Positions 41,651-50,875 of a stretch of 64,000 nucleotides of DNA are shown here, piece after piece (position 1 is the first letter of the stretch; every line of letters starts with the position of its first letter). The notes beneath the pieces are model-generated. The model was given only the letters and a program-made list of their open reading frames with translations, made no database searches and was not told where the DNA came from. Location of the stretch: the NCBI RefSeq assembly GCF_000758605.1, contig NZ_CP009282.1:3720001-3784000 (forward strand). Direction: 5' to 3'. This DNA comes from Paenibacillus sp. FSL R5-0912. Lineage in GTDB: Bacteria; Bacillota; Bacilli; Paenibacillales; Paenibacillaceae. The translations under genes and the position numbers were made by a program.

Positions 41651-43060
41651 TTGAGTACCTCACCTTTTATTCATGAAGATTGGCTGCTCCTCAACAAAAG
41701 TGCGCAAACCCTGTACCATGACTATGCCCAAAAAATGCCGATCTACGATTTCCACAGTCATCTGAATCCTCAGGAGATCAGCAGCAACCGCAAGTTCCGC
41801 AATATTGCCGATTTGGCGTTATCGGGGGACCATTACAAGTGGCGTGCGCTGCGCTGGCTCGGTATTGATGAACAGCTGATTACTGGGAACGCTCCGGACA
41901 AAGACAAATTTATGGTCTGGGCACGTTCCGTACCCGAGATGCTGGGCAATCCGCTGTACCATTGGACACATCTGGAGCTGAAGCGCTACTTCGGCATCGA
42001 TGAGCTGCTCTCGGCCGATAACGCGGAGAGTGTCTGGCACCGCTGTAATGAACAGCTGCAAGGAGACGGCATGACTACACAGGGCATCCTTAAGAAGCAG
42101 AATGTTGACGTCGTCTGCACAACGGATGATCCGGCCGATTCACTGGAGCATCACATTCTTATTAAGAATGACAGTGCACTGGAGACCGTGGTTGCTCCAA
42201 CCTTCAGACCGGACCGGGTGCTGAATATCCGCGATGAAGGGTTTGCCGGCTATGTTGCCACGTTAAGTGAAGCCAGCGGACTGGAAATTCACTGTTATTC
42301 CGAATTCATGAAGGCTGTGACTTCGCGGATCGATTATTTCCACAAGCATGGCTGCCGTCTGTCGGATCAGGCCTTCGGTGAGCTTCCGCACGCCCATTCA
42401 ACCGAACATGAAGCAGCTTACATATTTGCCCGTGCCTTCAAAGGCGAGGAGATCAGCGCCCAGGAGGAACAGAAGTTCCAGAGCTACACACTGCTCAAAT
42501 TAGGCCGGCTCTACCACGAGCGGGGCTGGAGCATGCAGCTGCATATCGGGGCGCTCCGCAATAACAACTCACGGATGTTCGATGCACTTGGCAAGGACAG
42601 CGGCTTCGATTCGATTCTGGACTTCAATATGGCACGCAGCTTGAACGCCTTGCTGAATGATCTGGATGCCAGCGGACAGCTTCCGAAGACCATTGTGTAT
42701 ACGCTGAATCCGTCACAATACGAGATGATTGCCACATCGATCGGTAATTTCCAGGGCTCTGGGATCAAAGGCAAAGTGCAGATGGGCTCAGGCTGGTGGT
42801 TCCATGATCAGAAGGAAGGCATGCTGCAGCAATTGAAGGCGCTCTCCAGCATCGGGCTGATCAGTCCATTCGTCGGCATGCTGACCGACTCCAGAAGCTT
42901 CCTCTCCTTCACGCGACATGAATATTTCCGCCGGATTCTCTGCAACCTGTTCGGCACATGGATTGAAGAGGGCGATCTGCCGCGTGATTATGCTTTTGTG
43001 GGCCGGACGATCGAGAACATCTGTTACAACAATGCCGAGGCATATTTCGGGATTAAATAG
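41651..43060 (+). CDS. uxaC: Glucuronate isomerase
   Basis: 470 residues from TTG 41651, behind GGAG; this gives MSTSPFIHEDWLLLN, the usual UxaC N-terminus, whereas the longer frame to 41588 adds a non-homologous 21 residues. Amidohydrolase-like fold: IYDFHSHLNPQEI (metal His pair), CTTDDPADSLEHH, LHIGALRNNN, MLTDSRSFLS. It converts glucuronate to fructuronate and galacturonate to tagaturonate. With the SDR enzyme it makes the first two steps; mannonate dehydratase and KDG kinase are not in the window. Confidence 0.94.
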   Translation: MSTSPFIHEDWLLLNKSAQTLYHDYAQKMPIYDFHSHLNPQEISSNRKFRNIADLALSGDHYKWRALRWLGIDEQLITGNAPDKDKFMVWARSVPEMLGNPLYHWTHLELKRYFGIDELLSADNAESVWHRCNEQLQGDGMTTQGILKKQNVDVVCTTDDPADSLEHHILIKNDSALETVVAPTFRPDRVLNIRDEGFAGYVATLSEASGLEIHCYSEFMKAVTSRIDYFHKHGCRLSDQAFGELPHAHSTEHEAAYIFARAFKGEEISAQEEQKFQSYTLLKLGRLYHERGWSMQLHIGALRNNNSRMFDALGKDSGFDSILDFNMARSLNALLNDLDASGQLPKTIVYTLNPSQYEMIATSIGNFQGSGIKGKVQMGSGWWFHDQKEGMLQQLKALSSIGLISPFVGMLTDSRSFLSFTRHEYFRRILCNLFGTWIEEGDLPRDYAFVGRTIENICYNNAEAYFGIK

Positions 43061-43076
43061 TATGTAGCTACAAAAA

Positions 43077-43124
43077 GGAACAGTCCTATCAGCCATCATA
43101 TGGCTTGGGATTGTTCCTTTTTTT
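43077..43124 (+). terminator. Terminator after uxaC
   Basis: GGAACAgTCC pairs with GGAtTGTTCC around an inner AGCC/GGCT stem, followed by TTTTTTT. Confidence 0.88.
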
Positions 43125-43220
43125 CATTTGGAATAACCTTTGGAGTCTTGCTGTTTTTTGTGCTTATATATGGACCCCTCCAGGTAGCCTATTAAGTTGT
43201 GCTCAGAGACTCTGCCGGAA

Positions 43221-43405
43221 GCAGTTGGATAAATGACATCTTATTCTGCAGGAATAACTAATTCGGCTAATCTAGTTGGAAAAACAACACTTACTTCTAC
43301 TGAAAATAGGAAAAGTTAGAATATTCGCAGAATTAAATGCTGAAAATCCACTTACTCGCCTTTGAATGGGGAAACGGGATAATTAAGTGCCGAAAATCCA
43401 ACTAG
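43221..43405. repeat. Dispersed intergenic repeat cluster, second locus
   Basis: The 435-bp gap between the uxaC terminator and araC holds no gene. Four copies of the motif seen at 1653-1790 lie here: forward at 43221-43250 and 43273-43300, reverse at 43327-43350 and 43380-43405. GCAGTTGGATAA at 43221 is nearly identical to 1652-1663. Confidence 0.6.
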
Positions 43406-43561
43406 CATTCCTCGGAAGCGGTTTTTTGCCTAAAAGTCGGGTCCAGCGAAGTAACGCCGCACGTTCTGAACTGCTGGATCTTATATCAGCTATCGCAGTC
43501 TTAGCTGGAATGGAGCAGAGCATTCACCCAAGGCGCATATGATTATCGTACCCCAAGCCCC

Positions 43562-44395
43562 CTACTTCGTACTGCTCCGGTAAGCAGAAGGAGAAACGCC
43601 AGTAGTCTTCTTGAATACCTTGGAGAAATGGGCAAGCTCCATGCCGACCTGCTCAGCGATATTGGAGATGCTGAAATCGGTGTAGGAGAGCTGTCTTTTT
43701 GCGAGCTCCATCCGTTTCAGCTGAACGTACTGCATCGGGGGAACGCCGATGAATTTCTTGAAATAGGGAATGAAATAGTTCGGATGCAGATGAACGAGCT
43801 CCGCCAGCTCTTCCACATCAAGCGGACGCATCAGGCGCTGGTCAATGTAAGTCAGCACATTCGCCAGCTTCCCCTGATCGCTGGTATGTGTCAGGTCATC
43901 CAGGAAATTGCTGTAGCCTCCCGATTCCAGACACAGCGCCAATAGCGTGAGCAGCGAAGCCTGAGTCCGCAGAGTCGCCAGAAAGCCGGTATCCTGAAAC
44001 AAATCAATCATTTCCGTGAAAATCGCCCTTACCGCATCCGGATCCGGCACATCGCTGATGTAGAGCTTATTCGCAGAATGAAACAGCGGCCATTCCCCGA
44101 TCTGCGCATCGAAATGGCAATAGTAGCGCGTATAAGGATCATTCGGCGAGGTGTCCGTGGTCTGGGTAGAGCCGGCCGGCATGATCATTAATTGTCCGGG
44201 CTTGGGATAATACGCCACGCCGTTGATGATCACTTTGCCTTCGCCGGAATCAATATAGTACAGCCGGTTGAAGGAAGGGGTCTCGTTTGTCCTATTCCAT
44301 CCGGGGTATCTGCTGGTTAACTGGGCATGTGTAACGGTAACGGTCAGATTCTGCAGCAGGCGTCCGGTCAGGTTTCCGTTGGCATTCATATTCAT
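43562..44395 (-). CDS. AraC-family regulator with cupin sensor domain
   Basis: 277 residues from ATG 44395 with AAGGAGC 7 bp upstream. The longer frame to 44425 lacks one. N-terminal AraC-binding cupin (YYIDSGEGKVIINGVAYYPKP, MIMPAGSTQTTDT) and C-terminal double HTH (~180-277; HLHPNYFIPYFKKFIGVPP, EQVGMELAHFSKVFKK). Divergent from the Gfo/Idh/MocA cluster and its probable activator. Confidence 0.92.
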   Translation of the reverse strand: MNMNANGNLTGRLLQNLTVTVTHAQLTSRYPGWNRTNETPSFNRLYYIDSGEGKVIINGVAYYPKPGQLMIMPAGSTQTTDTSPNDPYTRYYCHFDAQIGEWPLFHSANKLYISDVPDPDAVRAIFTEMIDLFQDTGFLATLRTQASLLTLLALCLESGGYSNFLDDLTHTSDQGKLANVLTYIDQRLMRPLDVEELAELVHLHPNYFIPYFKKFIGVPPMQYVQLKRMELAKRQLSYTDFSISNIAEQVGMELAHFSKVFKKTTGVSPSAYRSSTK

Positions 44396-44554
44396 AGGGT
44401 TAGCTCCTTTACAACGCTCATACATTCATTATACCGCTTTCATTTATCTAATACATCTTATTATTATACAAAAACACCTTAATTACAGTCATGTTCAGCG
44501 GGGGCGATTAAGGTTATCCTCATATCATAAACTGTAATAGGAAGTGATTGGGAG

Positions 44555-45718
44555 ATGGAAAAGGTACGATTTGGCATTATCGGAGTGGGCAATATGGGGC
44601 GAGCGCATGCGCAAAGCCTGCTGAGTGATATTAAGGGGGCCGAGCTGGCAGCCGTTTGTGACAGCAACCCGGAAAGGCTGGACTGGGCGGAGGAGCATTT
44701 GCCGGATAGCGTGCAGCGGTTCAGTTCACCGGAAGAATTGTTCAAGTCTGGCAGCATTGATGCTGTGCTGATTGCCACACCGCATTATGATCATCCGCCG
44801 CTGGCGATTGAAGCGCTGGGGTACGGGCTGCATGTTCTGATTGAGAAGCCCGCAGGCGTCTACACCAAAGCTGTTCAGGAGATGAACGACGCTGCTGCGA
44901 GGTCTGACCGCAAGTTTGGCATTATGTACAACCAGCGGACCAACCCGCTCTACCAGAAGCTTAGAGAGCTGATCAAGTCAGGGGAGCTGGGGGAGATCCG
45001 GCGGACGAACTGGATTATCACCAATTGGTACCGCTCTCAGAGTTACTATGACTCCGGCGGCTGGCGGGCGACCTGGGGCGGAGAAGGGGGCGGCGTACTG
45101 CTTAACCAGGACCCGCATCAGCTGGATCTCTGGCAGTGGACGACCGGAATGATGCCGAAGCGGGTACGGGCTTTTTGCCACTTCGGGAAGTACCGCAATA
45201 TTGAAGTGGAGGATGATGTGACTGCCTATGTGGAATATGAGAACGGCGCAACGGGGCTGTTCATCACCACCACAGGGGAAGCGCCGGGCACTAACCGGTT
45301 CGAGATCACAGGCGACAACGGTAAAATCATAATCGAAGACGGGAAGCTTACGTTCTTCCGCCTGCGCACACCGGAGCCGCAGTTCAATGCTGAATTTACA
45401 GGAGGATTCGGAGCACCCGAGTGCTGGAAATGCGAGATTCCGGTTGCCCCTGGTGAAGGAGATCAGCATAAAGGCATTCTGCGTAATTTCACCAATGCCA
45501 TTCTTCATGACGAGCCTCTCCTGGCGCCTGGAGAAGAGGGGATTCACGGACTGACACTGTCCAATGCGATGTACCTGTCAGCATGGACCGATAACTGGGT
45601 AGACCTGCCGATCGACAGCGACCTGTTCCACGAGAAGCTGATGGTACAAGTGCAGAACTCTACTTTTCAAAAGGCGCCTGTCAGCCAGAAAGCCCTGGAT
45701 GTATCGGGAACCCACTAG
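44555..45718 (+). CDS. Gfo/Idh/MocA oxidoreductase (first)
   Basis: 387 residues. NAD(P) motif GVGNMGRAH (9-17), EKP motif (LIEKPAGVYT, ~93-102) that positions the catalytic Lys, and GGGVLLNQDPHQLDLWQW (~176-193) with the conserved Asp/His pair. The enzyme oxidises or reduces a sugar or cyclitol hydroxyl. Starts a four-gene operon divergent from araC; ATG 44555 follows GGAAGTG. Confidence 0.9.
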   Translation: MEKVRFGIIGVGNMGRAHAQSLLSDIKGAELAAVCDSNPERLDWAEEHLPDSVQRFSSPEELFKSGSIDAVLIATPHYDHPPLAIEALGYGLHVLIEKPAGVYTKAVQEMNDAAARSDRKFGIMYNQRTNPLYQKLRELIKSGELGEIRRTNWIITNWYRSQSYYDSGGWRATWGGEGGGVLLNQDPHQLDLWQWTTGMMPKRVRAFCHFGKYRNIEVEDDVTAYVEYENGATGLFITTTGEAPGTNRFEITGDNGKIIIEDGKLTFFRLRTPEPQFNAEFTGGFGAPECWKCEIPVAPGEGDQHKGILRNFTNAILHDEPLLAPGEEGIHGLTLSNAMYLSAWTDNWVDLPIDSDLFHEKLMVQVQNSTFQKAPVSQKALDVSGTH

Positions 45719-45779
45719 CATCACTCTTTAATCTGCAGGTATAGCATCATCTAACCAATTCAAACTAATCTAGGAGTGG

Positions 45780-46565
45780 ATGAATGAAATGGAGCGTTCA
45801 ACGATTGCCGCACAAATGTATACCTTACGTGAATTTACCCAGAGCCCGGAGGGGTTAAGAGAAAGTCTGCGGAAGGTGAGTGAAATTGGCTACCAGGCCG
45901 TGCAGATCTCGGGGATTGGACCCATTGACTCCCAGCTGGTGAAGGAGTATGCGAATGAATACGGCTTGAAAATATGTGCAACGCATGTCCCCTGGAACCG
46001 GCTGGTGAATGATCTGGATGCGCTCGCGGCTGAACATAAGCTGTGGAACTGCAAGTACATCGGTCTTGGCGCACTGCCGGCAGAGTATCAGACCAGCCAG
46101 GAAGGCTACCGCACCTTTGCCAAGCTGGCTTCCGGAATCGCGCGTACGCTGAAGGAGCAGTATGGCCTGCAATTTGTCTATCATAATCATGATTTTGAAT
46201 TTGAACGGTTCGAAGGCATGACGGGTATGGAGATTCTGCTGCAGGAAAGTGATCCGGAGGTTTTTGGCTTTGAGCTCGATCTGTACTGGGTTCAAGCCGG
46301 AGGCGGCGATCCTGTAGAGTGGATTCATAAAGTGAAGGGCAGAATGCAGGCGGTGCATTTCAAAGATATGACGATTCTGTCGCGCAAACCGGTTTTTGCC
46401 GAAATCGGCCAGGGGAACATGAATTACGGAGCGATTATTGAAGCCTGCCGCAAGACAGGTGTGGAATGGCATATCGTGGAGCAGGATGTGTGCCAGCGTG
46501 ATCCGTTTGAGAGCCTGGAGATTAGTCTGAACTATCTGCACGCCAAGCTGGAGGTTGAAGCATGA
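45780..46565 (+). CDS. Sugar phosphate isomerase/epimerase-like TIM barrel
   Basis: 261 residues, xylose-isomerase-like (AP_endonuc_2) fold. Metal ligands are expected from HNHDFEFE (~137-144), FELDLYWVQ (~162-170), VHFKDM (~194-199) and the closing EQD (~241). ATG 45780 has AGGAG only 3 bp upstream and ATG 45789 has it 12 bp upstream; both possible. It overlaps the next gene by 4 bp. Related proteins epimerise or eliminate from keto-sugars such as inosose or 3-keto-glycosides, which agrees with the three dehydrogenases around it. Confidence 0.85.
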   Translation: MNEMERSTIAAQMYTLREFTQSPEGLRESLRKVSEIGYQAVQISGIGPIDSQLVKEYANEYGLKICATHVPWNRLVNDLDALAAEHKLWNCKYIGLGALPAEYQTSQEGYRTFAKLASGIARTLKEQYGLQFVYHNHDFEFERFEGMTGMEILLQESDPEVFGFELDLYWVQAGGGDPVEWIHKVKGRMQAVHFKDMTILSRKPVFAEIGQGNMNYGAIIEACRKTGVEWHIVEQDVCQRDPFESLEISLNYLHAKLEVEA

Positions 46566-47650
46566 GCCGCAAGGACGGAATGATGTATGCCCCGGTACAT
46601 GAGGCCAAGCCTGTTGTGGGCCCCGGTGAATTCGTAATTGCCGCACTGGCGCTGGATCACGGGCATATCTACGGGATGTGCAACGGGCTTGTGGAAGCGG
46701 GAGCACAACTGAAATGGGTATACGATCCTGACCCCGAGAAGGTGAAAGTGTTCCAGAACACCTATCCCGGCGTCCGGGCCGCACGCTCGGCTGAAGAGAT
46801 TCTTGAAGATCCTGAAGTACGGCTCATAGCGGCGGCGGCGGTTCCTTCGGAGCGGGGTCCGCTGGGTCTGCGCGTCATGGCGCACGGGAAGGATTATTTC
46901 ACGGACAAATCACCGTTCACCTCACTCGATCAGCTGGCAGCAGCACGCCTTCAGGTAGAGCAGACACAGCGGAAGTACATGACGTATTACAGCGAAAGAC
47001 TGCATGTGGAGAGCGCTGTCTATGCCGGTCACCTGGTGCAGCAGGGAGCCATTGGTCGTGTCCTCCAGGTAATGGGCATGGGACCTCACCGGTTAAATGC
47101 GCCAAGCCGTCCTGACTGGTTCTTCCAGCGCGATAAATACGGAGGCATTCTCTGTGACATTGGCAGCCACCAGATTGAGCAGTTCCTCTTCTATGCAGGC
47201 TGCCGCGATGCGAAAGTATTGCACAGCAAGGTAGCCAATTACAACAATCCGGCGTACCCGGAGCTGGAGGATTTCGGAGATGCCACGCTGGTTGGCGATA
47301 ACGGGGCTACCCAATATTTCCGGGTGGACTGGTTCACTCCGGCGGGTCTGGGAACATGGGGTGACGGACGGACCATTATTCTAGGCACGGAAGGGTATAT
47401 CGAGCTGCGCAAATACAGCGATATTGGCCGCTCCAGCACCCCTGACCATGTCTACTATGTGGACCGTGAAGGAGAACATTATGAACATGTAGCAGGTAAA
47501 ATCGGCTTTCCGTTCTTCGGCGAGCTGATCCTGGACTGCCTGCAGCGTACAGAAAATTCCATGACCCAGGAGCATGCCTTCAAGGCGGCCGAACTATGCC
47601 TGGAGGCGCAGCGTCAAGCGCTCAATCTGACCCCGGATACTCTCAAATAG
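46562..47650 (+). CDS. Divergent Gfo/Idh/MocA-family protein (second)
   Basis: 362 residues overlapping the isomerase gene by ATGA. It has the two-domain family fold and the GGILCDIGSHQIEQF motif (~196-210). Two diagnostic sites are altered: the Gly-rich NAD loop reads ALALDHGHIYGM rather than GxGxxG, and EKP is DKS (YFTDKSPFTS). Lys is retained. The changes suggest unusual cofactor handling or a non-redox role, although the C-terminal substrate domain seems ordinary. Confidence 0.82.
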   Translation: MSRKDGMMYAPVHEAKPVVGPGEFVIAALALDHGHIYGMCNGLVEAGAQLKWVYDPDPEKVKVFQNTYPGVRAARSAEEILEDPEVRLIAAAAVPSERGPLGLRVMAHGKDYFTDKSPFTSLDQLAAARLQVEQTQRKYMTYYSERLHVESAVYAGHLVQQGAIGRVLQVMGMGPHRLNAPSRPDWFFQRDKYGGILCDIGSHQIEQFLFYAGCRDAKVLHSKVANYNNPAYPELEDFGDATLVGDNGATQYFRVDWFTPAGLGTWGDGRTIILGTEGYIELRKYSDIGRSSTPDHVYYVDREGEHYEHVAGKIGFPFFGELILDCLQRTENSMTQEHAFKAAELCLEAQRQALNLTPDTLK

Positions 47651-47689
47651 TTGCATGAACAGCTACTAGAAGAACGGAAGGTGTATAAG

Positions 47690-48715
47690 ATGAATCCAAT
47701 TGGAGCAGCGATTGTCGGCTGCGGTGCGATTGCTCCGCTGCATGCCAGGGCCATTGCTTCTATAGATGATGCGCGGCTGCTGGCCGTGGTGGACAGTGAT
47801 CCCGTTCAGGCGGCACAATCCGCTCAGGATTATGGATGCGAAGCCTTGACGGATTACAGGCAGCTTCTGGAGCGGTCGGATATCGGTATTGTCCATTTGT
47901 GCACGCCCCATTATCTGCATGCCGGGATGGCGGTGGAACTGCTGAAGGCCGGCAAACATGTGTTAACCGAGAAGCCGATGGCGCTGGATGTACCTTCTGC
48001 CCGGTTCATGCAGGCAGCCGCGGATCAAGCGGATGGGCAGCTCGGTGTAGTTTTCCAGAACCGTTACAATGACCCTTCGGTCCGGATCAAGACAATGATA
48101 GATTCCGGCGAATTGGGAGCCCTCATTTGTATGAAGGGGGTAGTTACCTGGACCCGTAGTAGCGATTATTACAAGAATAGCAGCTGGAGAGGACGCTGGG
48201 CTACTGAAGGCGGAGGTGTGCTCATCAACCAGACTATTCATACCCTGGATCTGCTGCAATGGTTCGGAGGAGAAATTTCTTCCGTGAAGGGCAGTGTCAC
48301 AACCGATGTGCTGAATGAAGTCATTGAAGTGGAGGACAGTGCGCATGCATGCATCAGCTTCAGGAATGGTGCGCGCGGACTCTTTTACGGTACCAATGCT
48401 TATGTGGTGAATTCTCCGGTTGAACTGGAGCTGGTCTTTGAGCAGGGAACGCTGCTGCAGCGCCGGGATTGCCTGTATCTGTTAAAGGACGGGCAAGAGA
48501 CGCTGCTCAGCGAACCGGCAACCGGCAGCACCAAGGGGAAATCGTATTGGGGGAGCGGACATTCACGGTTAATTGATGATTTCTATGCCCATATCCGTGA
48601 TGGCCGAAAGTTCTGGATTGACGCAGCGGAAGGAATTAAGACGCTTGAACTGATCGAAGGGATCTACATGTCCTCGACGAGCAGAACTGGGTTGACGGCA
48701 GGACAGTATGTGTAG
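47690..48715 (+). CDS. Gfo/Idh/MocA oxidoreductase (third)
   Basis: 341 residues from ATG 47690 with GGAAGG 9 bp upstream; the frame's first ATG at 47651 has no ribosome site. Cofactor loop VGCGAIAPLH, EKP motif (LTEKPMALD) and GGGVLINQTIHTLDLLQW. All family catalytic residues are present. It ends the operon, followed by a terminator. Confidence 0.9.
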   Translation: MNPIGAAIVGCGAIAPLHARAIASIDDARLLAVVDSDPVQAAQSAQDYGCEALTDYRQLLERSDIGIVHLCTPHYLHAGMAVELLKAGKHVLTEKPMALDVPSARFMQAAADQADGQLGVVFQNRYNDPSVRIKTMIDSGELGALICMKGVVTWTRSSDYYKNSSWRGRWATEGGGVLINQTIHTLDLLQWFGGEISSVKGSVTTDVLNEVIEVEDSAHACISFRNGARGLFYGTNAYVVNSPVELELVFEQGTLLQRRDCLYLLKDGQETLLSEPATGSTKGKSYWGSGHSRLIDDFYAHIRDGRKFWIDAAEGIKTLELIEGIYMSSTSRTGLTAGQYV

Positions 48716-48762
48716 AATGAACGGAATAAGATGATACGTAGTACCCTCATAGTGTACAAGGC

Positions 48763-48791
48763 AAAAGGATCACGTGCTGTGATCCTTTTTT
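48763..48791 (+). terminator. Terminator of the Gfo/Idh/MocA operon
   Basis: AAAAGGATCAC-gtgct-GTGATCCTTTTTT. Confidence 0.9.
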
Positions 48792-48831
48792 GGCGCGCTG
48801 CAACGATCATACAGGGGTGTTGCCTGCAAGA

Positions 48832-48879
48832 TTGACAAACCTATAATCTGCATGTGATAATTACCTGACGATCGTCAGG
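48832..48879 (+). promoter_or_regulatory. Promoter with TetR autoregulatory palindrome
   Basis: TTGACA (48832-48837) with GATAAT (48856-48861) at 18 bp. Directly downstream lies the perfect 16-bp palindrome CCTGACGATCGTCAGG (48864-48879), ending 11 bp before the tetR start. Confidence 0.65.
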
Positions 48880-48890
48880 GGGTTGATGAG

Positions 48891-49472
48891 ATGACTGCTA
48901 ACGCGATACTGCAGGCTGCATGTTCACAATTCGCCGAGAAGGGCTTTGAAGGAGCTTCGTTGGCAGGGATTGCCCAGGCGGTAGGGATTAAGAAGCAATC
49001 CATTGCTACCTATTTTCCGAAAAAAGAGGATTTGTTCATGGCCGCCTTCGGCGAAATGGCCCGGCACTACTATGAATTTCTTGAACAACTGTATAAGGGC
49101 CTCAGGGATACACCTATAGAGATGAAGCTGCGTGAGATTATGTATAAGAACTACTATTACAAAGCGGAGCACCCGGTATTGACTGCATTCTACAAAATGG
49201 CCGTGCAATTTCCGCCGCCGTTCTTCCAAGATTTGCTGGAGGAGCAGATTGCGGTGATGGAGCAACGTTCCGCTGTGCTGTACCGGGCGATTTTTGAGGA
49301 GGGCATGAGCACGGGAGTCATACGGCAGCAGCGGACAGACAGCCTGCTCTCGGCCTATTATTGTTTGCTGGACGGGATCGCTATGCAGATGTTATTTTAC
49401 AAGCAGGAGGAATTTGAACAGCGCCTGGAGGATATCTGGGGGATTTTCTGGGCGGGTATTAAGCAAGCTTAA
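48891..49472 (+). CDS. TetR-family regulator
   Basis: 193 residues from ATG 48891 (GGGGG 9-13 bp upstream). N-terminal HTH (ASLAGIAQAVGIKKQSIATY, FPKKEDLF) and a TetR_C ligand domain. The palindrome over its leader is the likely operator. The GNAT gene starts 22 bp after its stop on the same strand and may be co-regulated. Ligand unknown. Confidence 0.9.
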   Translation: MTANAILQAACSQFAEKGFEGASLAGIAQAVGIKKQSIATYFPKKEDLFMAAFGEMARHYYEFLEQLYKGLRDTPIEMKLREIMYKNYYYKAEHPVLTAFYKMAVQFPPPFFQDLLEEQIAVMEQRSAVLYRAIFEEGMSTGVIRQQRTDSLLSAYYCLLDGIAMQMLFYKQEEFEQRLEDIWGIFWAGIKQA

Positions 49473-49494
49473 CCGGAGAGGGAGGCAGGATGAT

Positions 49495-49929
49495 ATGCGT
49501 GTAGACAAGGTTACGAATGAAGCAGGATTACAAGAGGCCTTCCGGATCAGACGTGAAGTGTTTGTGGAGGAGCAGGGCGTACCGCTGGCCGATGAATTTG
49601 ATCAATATGAGAACCAGGCAGAGCATATATTGGTGTTTCACGAGGATGAGGACGCTCCAGTAGGAACAGCCAGATTGCGGGTTGTGGACGGATGGGCCAA
49701 GCTGGAACGGATTTGTCTGCTGGCCCCGTACCGCCGAAGCGGGCTAGGGTCCGTAATTATCGGCACATTGGAGGCTATGGCAGTAGAGCAAGGACTCCGG
49801 CAAGCTAAGCTGCATGGCCAGAAGCAGGCCGAAGGCTTTTATCAGAAGCTGGGCTATGAGACTTCCTCGCCTGTCTTTATGGAAGATGGAATTCCCCACG
49901 TCATTATGGTCAAAAGCTTGCAGGTCTAA
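49495..49929 (+). CDS. GNAT-family N-acetyltransferase (ElaA/YjcF-like)
   Basis: 144 residues from ATG 49495 behind GAGGGAGG; the longer frame from 49414 would lie inside tetR. VFVEEQGVPLADEFDQYE and acetyl-CoA loop LAPYRRSGLGSVIIG (~78-92), then LHGQKQAEGFYQKLGY. This subgroup is small and its substrates are not defined. Confidence 0.88.
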   Translation: MRVDKVTNEAGLQEAFRIRREVFVEEQGVPLADEFDQYENQAEHILVFHEDEDAPVGTARLRVVDGWAKLERICLLAPYRRSGLGSVIIGTLEAMAVEQGLRQAKLHGQKQAEGFYQKLGYETSSPVFMEDGIPHVIMVKSLQV

Positions 49930-50024
49930 TCTCTCAAATTGACTTTATGACCAGCAGGCCTTATCTTCAGAACAAGCGTTAATGTATGAATTGCAGATGA
50001 GAGACAGGGAGAGGGATTAAGCTT

Positions 50025-50537
50025 ATGGAACAGGCAATGTTTGCCGGAGGCTGCTTCTGGTGCATGGTTACACCGTTTGAAGAGCTTCCCGGAATTCAAG
50101 GAATTGTATCAGGGTACGCCGGAGGCACGGTGGAGAACCCTACATATGAGCAGGTCAAGACTGGGACAACGGGTCACTATGAGGTAGTACAGATTACGTT
50201 TGATCCGGCACTTTTCCCCTACGATAGACTGCTGGAGCTGTTCTGGCCGCAGATTGATCCGACGGATGACGGCGGACAGTTTCAGGATCGCGGCACGCAG
50301 TACCGGACAGCGGTATTCTACTATAATGAAGAGCAGCGGCTGGCGGCTTTGGCTTCCCGGGAGCAAGTGGCGGCCAGCGGCAGATTTGAGCTTCCTGTGG
50401 TGACGGAGATTCTGCCTGCACCCCATTTCTATCCGGCTGAGGACTATCATCAGGACTATCACAAGAAGAATCCGAAGCATTATAAAGAGGACCGTGAGCA
50501 ATCCGGACGGGATACCTTTATTTCGCAGCACTGGTAA
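50025..50537 (+). CDS. msrA: Peptide methionine (S)-S-oxide reductase
   Basis: 170 residues. Catalytic GCFWC motif with Cys10 and resolving-type Cys13, then SGYAGG, YEQVKTGTTGHYEVVQITFDP, and HYHxxYHKKNP-like ending (EDYHQDYHKKNP). It reduces oxidised methionine in proteins. ATG 50025 follows GGGAGAGGG at a 7-10 bp spacing. No MsrB fusion. Standalone gene; a weak terminator hairpin AAAGCC/GGCTTTTT lies at about 50564-50605. Confidence 0.94.
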   Translation: MEQAMFAGGCFWCMVTPFEELPGIQGIVSGYAGGTVENPTYEQVKTGTTGHYEVVQITFDPALFPYDRLLELFWPQIDPTDDGGQFQDRGTQYRTAVFYYNEEQRLAALASREQVAASGRFELPVVTEILPAPHFYPAEDYHQDYHKKNPKHYKEDREQSGRDTFISQHW

Positions 50538-50875
50538 AAGCGGATACTGAAATAAAGTTTAGAAAAGCCTTTAATCACCTGGCATCTGGGGATTGATGGC
50601 TTTTTGCTATTTTTGCAGCGCTCTAGAGGTGAAACGGAAGAAATTAAGTCATAAAACCAAAAAATGGGAACCTGAATCCGAAATTCCGAGCCTACTAAAT
50701 GAAGATTTGCCCTACTATAATCATATTTGTAAACGCATACATCTACACGTAATTCTGGTTTGATCCGGGGATGGGGGAGGGTGGATATTTTCTGAAATGC
50801 TGAATGATCTGTCTATAGCTTCCCGTTGCTAAAGGTAATGATTACAGCAATGCCACTATAATTCAGGAGGAATAT
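50538..50875 (+). promoter_or_regulatory. Intergenic region with promoter and cre-like site for the GH64 gene
   Basis: No gene. TATAAT at 50716-50721. TGTAAACGCATACA (50728-50741) matches the CcpA cre consensus at 13 of 14 positions and sits at the expected transcription start, a repressing position. A leader of about 140 nt follows. Confidence 0.5.

Noticed and set aside
44978..45547. 189-codon minus-strand frame inside the first Gfo/Idh gene
   Set aside because: A frame opposite a confident coding gene, with no start signal or family resemblance.
48832..48847. TTGACA plus TATAAT pair before tetR
   Set aside because: Only 4 bp separate them. They cannot form one promoter; each may pair with another element.
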